In this document: positions 6,373 through 9,558 of the stretch, piece after piece
Position numbering within the stretch: position 1 is the first letter of the stretch
How the letters are laid out: each line of letters starts with the position of its first letter
Assembly: GCA_031278535.1 (NCBI GenBank)
Contig: JAITKH010000360.1
Location: forward strand, 1 to 9,558
Origin: Planctomycetota bacterium
GTDB taxonomy: Bacteria; Planctomycetota; SZUA-567
Length of the DNA stretch: 9,558 nt
Direction: 5' to 3'
Made by a program: the position numbers and the translations under genes
Notes under the pieces: generated by a model
The model's input: only the letters and a program-made list of their open reading frames with translations
Database searches by the model: none
Told to the model about the DNA's origin: nothing

Positions 6373-7362
6373 ATGCCCTGGTCGTTTGCCGATCTGCTGG
6401 GTCAGGAAGAAACCCTTCGCCGGGTGAACCGCGAATTCGCCTCGGGGCGCATGGCCCATGCCTACATGCTGGAAGGGCGCGAGGGAATCGGCAAGCTCAC
6501 CCTGGCCAGAGGAATGGCGGGCCGGCTTTTCTGCCTCTCCCCCGGCCTGGCGGGCGAGGCCTGCGGCGTGTGCCGGCCGTGCCGGCTGCTGGCCCATGAC
6601 AGCCATCCGGATTTTCTCGAATTGCCCCGCAAACCCGCCGATCTCCGCCTCGGCCGGTTTCTTGAGCGTCCCGGCGGATCGGAAAGGGTCGAGCACCAGC
6701 CGCTCCTTCCTTTCCTCCGGATGAAGCCTGTCGAAGGCGACGGGCGGGCGGCGATCATTCCCGTCGCCGAACGGATGCGGGCCGAGGCGGCCAACGCCTT
6801 CCTGAAAACGCTGGAAGAGCCTCCCGGCCCGACCCTTCTGATCCTTACCGTCAACTCCCGGGACAGTCTCCCTCCCACTATCGCTAGCCGCTGCCGGCGC
6901 CTGGGCCTCCGGCCGCTTCCGGCCGGGACAATTTCCTCCGAACTTGTCCGGCGCGGGGCCGCGCCGGCGGAAGAGGCGGAGGGACTGGCGGAGGCGGCCG
7001 AAGGGTCGCTCGGCCGGGCACTGGAACTGGCGGGAAGCGGGGTCGCGCCGCTGTGGCGCTGGCTGGACGATCGGGCTTTCCTCAACCCCGGCATCGTTTC
7101 GGCCCGCGACCTCGCCGCCGCCTGGACGGAATCCCTGGGAAAGCGGAGCGACGCCGGGGAAAAACGCAAGGAGGCGCTGTTTGTCCTGGGGCTGGGAGCG
7201 CTGGCCCTGCGCCGCCGCCTGCGCCGGGGACTCGCTCCGCGCCGGGCCGCCCGGGCCCTGGAAGCCCTCTGGTTGGCCGGGGAACAGGTGACGCAAAACG
7301 TCGGGGCGGAAAACGTTCTGGTCTCGGCCGCCTTTGAAGTCATGTCGATCCTGCGCCGATAA
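6373..7362 (+). CDS. holB: DNA polymerase III subunit delta' (clamp loader)
   Basis: Delta' is the stator subunit of the clamp loader that opens and loads the beta sliding clamp at primed DNA. The 329-residue protein shows the AAA+ layout: an N-terminal GQEETLRRV, then AHAYMLEG leading to the P-loop-like GREGIGKLT (35-43). A zinc module follows with Cys54, Cys64, Cys67 and Cys70, then HPDFLEL (78-84), NAFLKTLEEPP (141-151) and the arginine-finger motif SRC (172-174). The C-terminal collar domain is Ala/Leu/Arg-rich. The start at 6373 is set by GGGGAGG at 6358-6364, 8 bases upstream, inside the end of lipA. The frame is open further upstream, but there it reads lipA out of frame. A DnaX (gamma/tau) subunit shares these motifs but is much longer, so delta' fits better. 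It is probably cotranscribed with lipA and pcm. Confidence 0.92.
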   Translation: MPWSFADLLGQEETLRRVNREFASGRMAHAYMLEGREGIGKLTLARGMAGRLFCLSPGLAGEACGVCRPCRLLAHDSHPDFLELPRKPADLRLGRFLERPGGSERVEHQPLLPFLRMKPVEGDGRAAIIPVAERMRAEAANAFLKTLEEPPGPTLLILTVNSRDSLPPTIASRCRRLGLRPLPAGTISSELVRRGAAPAEEAEGLAEAAEGSLGRALELAGSGVAPLWRWLDDRAFLNPGIVSARDLAAAWTESLGKRSDAGEKRKEALFVLGLGALALRRRLRRGLAPRRAARALEALWLAGEQVTQNVGAENVLVSAAFEVMSILRR

Positions 7363-7398
7363 GCCGCATCCGGACCCGGAAGGGAGAATGGCGACCGC

Positions 7399-8085
7399 AT
7401 GATGATGCCGGAGGAAAACGGCTTCGACGTCCCAGAGGAACTGGCCGATGGCCGCCGCCGGATGCTGGATGCGGATCTGGCCGGGCGCGGCATTTCCGAT
7501 CCCGGCGTCCTGGCGGCCATGGCGTCGGTTCCCCGCCATGAATTCGTCCCGTTCCCGCTCCGAATTCATTCCTATGACGACACCCCGCTCGGCATCGGCT
7601 GCGGACAGACCATTTCCCAACCCTATGTCGTGGCGTACATGACCCAGGCCCTGCGGATCGCGCCCGGAATGCGGGTGCTGGAAATCGGCACCGGCAGCGG
7701 CTACCAGACCGCGGTTCTGGCCTTCATGGGGGCGGAAGTGTTCACCGTCGAACGGTACGAGGAACTGTCCCTGGCGGCCGAGGCGCGCCTTGATCGGCTC
7801 GGCCTGGGCGAAAGGACGACTTTCCGGACAGACGACGGCTCGCTCGGCTGGCCCGAGGCGGCTCCCTTCGATCGGATACTCGCGGCGGCGGCGGCGCCCC
7901 GGATTCCCGCCGCCCTGGCGGAGGAACTGGCGGAGGGAGGGCTTCTGTTGCTGCCGGTGGGTGCCCTGCGGGGAAACCAGCGCCTTGAACTGGCGGAAAA
8001 ACGGAATGGCCGGCTTGCCGTCCGACCTCTGCTCGACGTCTCCTTCGTTCCCATGCTGGGGGCCGGCGCCTTCAAGGCGGGATGA
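7399..8085 (+). CDS. pcm: Protein-L-isoaspartate O-methyltransferase
   Basis: PCMT uses S-adenosylmethionine to methylate L-isoaspartyl residues formed by ageing of proteins, starting their repair. The 228-residue protein is complete and has the family's length. DDTPLGIGCGQTISQPY (60-76) is the substrate/SAM signature (usually PLPIGHGQTISQP). VLEIGTGSGYQ (93-103) is SAM motif I, followed by VFTVER (114-119), DDGSLGWPEAAPFD (145-158) and GGLLLLPVG (180-188). Three ATGs in a row (7399, 7402, 7405) could each serve as start; AGGGAG at 7381-7386 is 12 bases before the first. It lies 36 bases after holB and closes the plus-strand cluster. Residues 147-178 are encoded by the segment that occurs a second time downstream at 8117-8210. 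The gene itself shows no damage. Confidence 0.95.
   Translation: MMMPEENGFDVPEELADGRRRMLDADLAGRGISDPGVLAAMASVPRHEFVPFPLRIHSYDDTPLGIGCGQTISQPYVVAYMTQALRIAPGMRVLEIGTGSGYQTAVLAFMGAEVFTVERYEELSLAAEARLDRLGLGERTTFRTDDGSLGWPEAAPFDRILAAAAAPRIPAALAEELAEGGLLLLPVGALRGNQRLELAEKRNGRLAVRPLLDVSFVPMLGAGAFKAG
7837..7933 (+). repeat. Direct repeat, copy 1 (inside pcm)
   Basis: These 97 bases of pcm recur at 8117-8210, 280 bases downstream at the left edge. The two copies are identical except that copy 1 has one more GCG in the tract around 7881-7896. Copy 1 encodes residues Gly147 to Ala178 of the methyltransferase and is the parent copy, because it sits in an intact gene. Confidence 0.97.
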
Positions 8086-8116
8086 CGGAGGCGGCCGGCG
8101 TTTTGGGACGGCGGAA

Positions 8117-8210
8117 GGCTCGCTCGGCTGGCCCGAGGCGGCTCCCTTCGATCGGATACTCGCGGCGGCGGCGCCCCGGATTCCCGCCGCCCTGGCGGAG
8201 GAACTGGCGG
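8117..8210 (+). pseudogene. Partial duplicate of pcm (copy 2)
   Basis: This 94-base segment repeats pcm bases 7837-7933 exactly apart from one lost GCG. It begins 31 bases after the pcm stop, in a frame shifted by one relative to pcm. In that frame it reads GSLGWPEAAPFD through EELAG and then TGA at 8213-8215. It carries no start codon, SAM-binding motif I or Shine-Dalgarno, so it cannot make a working enzyme. The last ten bases around its end (GGCGGGATGA, 8206-8215) equal the last ten of pcm (8076-8085). The bases just before it (8101-8116) still resemble those before copy 1, with scattered mismatches. Either a local duplication with deletion or a mis-joined assembly would explain it. Confidence 0.93.
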
Positions 8211-8258
8211 GATGAAAATCCTGGTGTTTGTGGTGCCGCAGTCAATCACGGCGAACAT
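8211..8258 (-). pseudogene. 5' fragment of a sugar-acid kinase gene (DgoK-like)
   Basis: On the minus strand an ATG at 8258 opens MFAVIDCGTTNTRIFI, the phosphate-1 motif of actin-fold (ASKHA) sugar kinases. The DCGTTNTR wording is closest, from memory, to 2-dehydro-3-deoxygalactonokinase (DgoK), which phosphorylates KDGal in galactonate breakdown. AAGGAGA at 8266-8272, 7 bases upstream, is an excellent Shine-Dalgarno, so this was a real gene start. After codon 16 the sequence becomes the reverse complement of the pcm duplicate (from 8210) and kinase similarity stops. A kinase of this type needs roughly 300 residues, so at least nine tenths is missing. The frame stays open antisense to pcm down to 7701, but that tail is a shadow. 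It lies 73 bases after the dehydrogenase gene, which suggests a former operon. Confidence 0.75.
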
Positions 8259-8318
8259 GCGAGAGTCTCCTTCCTTCGACATGCGGTGCCCGCGCTTGCG
8301 GCGCGGAACGGGAAATAT

Positions 8319-8340
8319 CCGAAATCACGGATCATTTCGG
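8319..8340 (-). other. Stem-loop at the end of the dehydrogenase gene
   Basis: CCGAAAT (8319-8325) and ATTTCGG (8334-8340) form a 7-bp stem with an eight-base loop overlapping the dehydrogenase stop codon. A second stem, CCGCGC/GCGCGG, follows at 8290-8306. Neither is trailed by a T-run on the minus strand. They may be intercistronic structures between dehydrogenase and kinase rather than terminators. Confidence 0.4.
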
Positions 8341-9297
8341 CGCGTTGACGGGATTGAGCGGCGCCTTTCCCGACAACACCCGGACGACCTCCTCCGCCAC
8401 TTTCAACTGCAGGCTGGCGATGGCTTCGACGGAATACCATGCCAAATGGGGCGTCACGATGACGTTGTCCATGGCGAGAAGCGGATTGTCCGGCGCCATG
8501 GGTTCCTTTTCCGCGACGTCGACGGCGGCGCCGGCGATTTCGCCGTCGCGCAGGGCTTGGATCAGGTCCGGCTCCGCGACGACCCCTCCTCTCGCCGTGT
8601 TGACGAAAAAAGCCGTCTTCTTCATCATTCGGAACTGTTCGATGCCGAACATGCGGCGAGTGGATTCGTTGAGAGGGCAATGGACGGAAATCAGGTCGCT
8701 CGTTTTCAGGAGCGTTTCGAAGTCCGTCCGCTTCACGCCCAATTCCTTCGCCCTTTCCGGATCGGCGTAGGGGTCGTACGCTATGATGTTCAGCCCGAAT
8801 CCGGCCATTTTGGCCGCCACCAGCGAGGGAATGCGGCCAAGGCCAACCAGGCCAAGGGTTTGTCCGGCGAGACGGTACACCGGCTTGGCGACGGCGTAGT
8901 TCCAAACTCCCCTTCGCGTACTGGCCGCGGTCTGCGCCAATTTGCGCGAACAGGCGAGGAGCAGGAGAACGGCATGGTTCGACACCTCGTCGACGCCGTA
9001 ATCGGGCACGTTGCACACGACGATGCCGCGTTCGGCGGCGGCCGCGACGTCGATGTTGTCCACGCCGATGGCGTAGCGGACGATCACCTTGCACCGTTCC
9101 AGATTTTCAATTACCCGCCTGGTGACGGGGGCGAACTGGACGATGACGGCGTCGGCGTCCCGCGCCGCGCCGATCACCTCATCCTCGGTCCTGCACTGGT
9201 ACTCCGCCAGAACGGCGTCCAGTCGGGTGATCTCCCTCCGTTCCAAATCGATATGTTCATAAACATAGTCGGTGATGACCACTTTGTATTTGCCCAT
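8332..9297 (-). CDS. D-isomer-specific 2-hydroxyacid dehydrogenase, CtBP-like
   Basis: This cytosolic NAD-dependent oxidoreductase would interconvert a 2-hydroxyacid and its 2-oxoacid. The 321-residue protein is full length. RYAIGVDNIDV (74-84) and GVDEVSNHAV (101-110) are family signatures. The nucleotide loop is GLGRIP (152-157), with Asp175 in AYDPYAD to hold the NAD ribose. The catalytic residues are Arg236 (NTARGG), Glu265 (AEKEP) and His284 (TPHLAWYS). The HLAWYS wording and the Pro in place of the third Gly of GxGxxG point to the C-terminal-binding-protein-like clade. I therefore do not call it SerA, which it also lacks in its regulatory ACT domain. GGAG, 6 bases before the ATG, supports the start. 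It lies between the unidentified gene upstream and the truncated kinase downstream on the same strand, suggesting a sugar-acid or hydroxyacid pathway. The substrate is unknown. Confidence 0.93.
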   Translation of the reverse strand: MGKYKVVITDYVYEHIDLERREITRLDAVLAEYQCRTEDEVIGAARDADAVIVQFAPVTRRVIENLERCKVIVRYAIGVDNIDVAAAAERGIVVCNVPDYGVDEVSNHAVLLLLACSRKLAQTAASTRRGVWNYAVAKPVYRLAGQTLGLVGLGRIPSLVAAKMAGFGLNIIAYDPYADPERAKELGVKRTDFETLLKTSDLISVHCPLNESTRRMFGIEQFRMMKKTAFFVNTARGGVVAEPDLIQALRDGEIAGAAVDVAEKEPMAPDNPLLAMDNVIVTPHLAWYSVEAIASLQLKVAEEVVRVLSGKAPLNPVNAPK

Positions 9298-9396
9298 TCC
9301 GATCTCCGCTCCGTATCCGGCCCAATTTTCGATATCCGATCTGCTGGGAAATGTCCACGGCAGTATTCACAACCAACAGCTGATCGGGACCACGAA

Positions 9397-9558
9397 TCAC
9401 GTCCCCGACTCGGCGTGGCAGTGCGCGATCTTCTCCCGCCTCGGTTTCGTGACCAGTTCGAGAATGACATCCTTGTCGACGATGGTCTCCGGAATGAGTT
9501 TCCTGAATTCCACCCGCGCCAGGTAGGCCGCAACCCCCTCATCCGCCATCCGATGCCG
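9397..9558 (-). CDS. C-terminal 53 codons of an unidentified protein (partial)
   Basis: The minus-strand frame entering from the right edge encodes 53 residues and ends with TGA at 9399-9397. The sequence looks like real protein: MADEGVAAYLARVEFRKLIP, then TIVDKDVILELVTKPRREK, ending HAESGT. It is a balanced mix of charged and hydrophobic residues, unlike the Arg/Pro/Ser-rich shadows in the other frames. It precedes the dehydrogenase gene by about 100 bases on the same strand, so it is probably in the same operon. I do not recognise the family from this tail. The start and most of the gene lie outside the window. The 99 bases between it and the dehydrogenase contain no clear promoter. Confidence 0.65.
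   Translation of the reverse strand, partial: RHRMADEGVAAYLARVEFRKLIPETIVDKDVILELVTKPRREKIAHCHAESGT

Noticed and set aside
4984..7620. 878-codon minus-strand open frame opposite the hydrolase, lipA, holB and pcm
   Set aside because: Runs antisense through four well-supported genes; composition is Arg/Ser/Pro/Gly-rich and shows no family motif.
7701..8258. A chimeric minus-strand protein starting with the kinase motif and continuing antisense to pcm
   Set aside because: After 16 codons the sequence is simply the complement of the pcm duplicate and of pcm; no kinase motif 2 or adenosine motif follows.

Overview
This is a GC-rich bacterial window with housekeeping genes on its left and centre and, on the right, what looks like the broken edge of a sugar-acid or hydroxy-acid catabolic operon. 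The best taxonomic hint is EF-Tu. Its switch I lacks the usual RGITI effector motif and carries a six-residue longer, differently worded segment (KILTI). From memory, planctomycetes and relatives have a similar RGITI-less EF-Tu. Together with a divergent EF-G, this suggests a Planctomycetes/PVC-type bacterium, but no 16S or tree is available to confirm it.

Left block (1-3540, minus strand): a fusA-type EF-G gene followed by tuf. The pair starts from a recognisable promoter (TTGCTT-16-TATAAT). The order copies the end of the str operon, but rpsL and rpsG are not upstream. The EF-G lacks the usual domain IV tip residues and may be a specialised paralog.

Centre (3541-8085, plus strand): a divergent promoter region with short palindromes leads to a DeoC-family aldolase (promoter TTGCGG-17-TATAGT, strong Shine-Dalgarno). 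A 222-base gap full of hairpins follows. Then come four tightly packed genes: a DUF457/YdjM-type membrane metal-dependent hydrolase, lipoyl synthase (lipA), the DNA polymerase III delta' subunit (holB) and protein-L-isoaspartate O-methyltransferase (pcm).

Right block (8086-9558): directly after pcm lies a second copy of 94 bases of pcm, identical except for one missing GCG unit. It abuts the first 16 codons of a minus-strand kinase gene (DgoK-like, DxGTTNxR motif, good Shine-Dalgarno) whose remainder is missing. Upstream of that fragment are an intact CtBP-like D-2-hydroxyacid dehydrogenase and the last 53 codons of an unidentified protein, all minus strand. The pcm/kinase junction at 8210/8211 is a rearrangement breakpoint or an assembly chimera, and is the most unusual feature here. 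I found no tRNA, rRNA, CRISPR array or insertion sequence.
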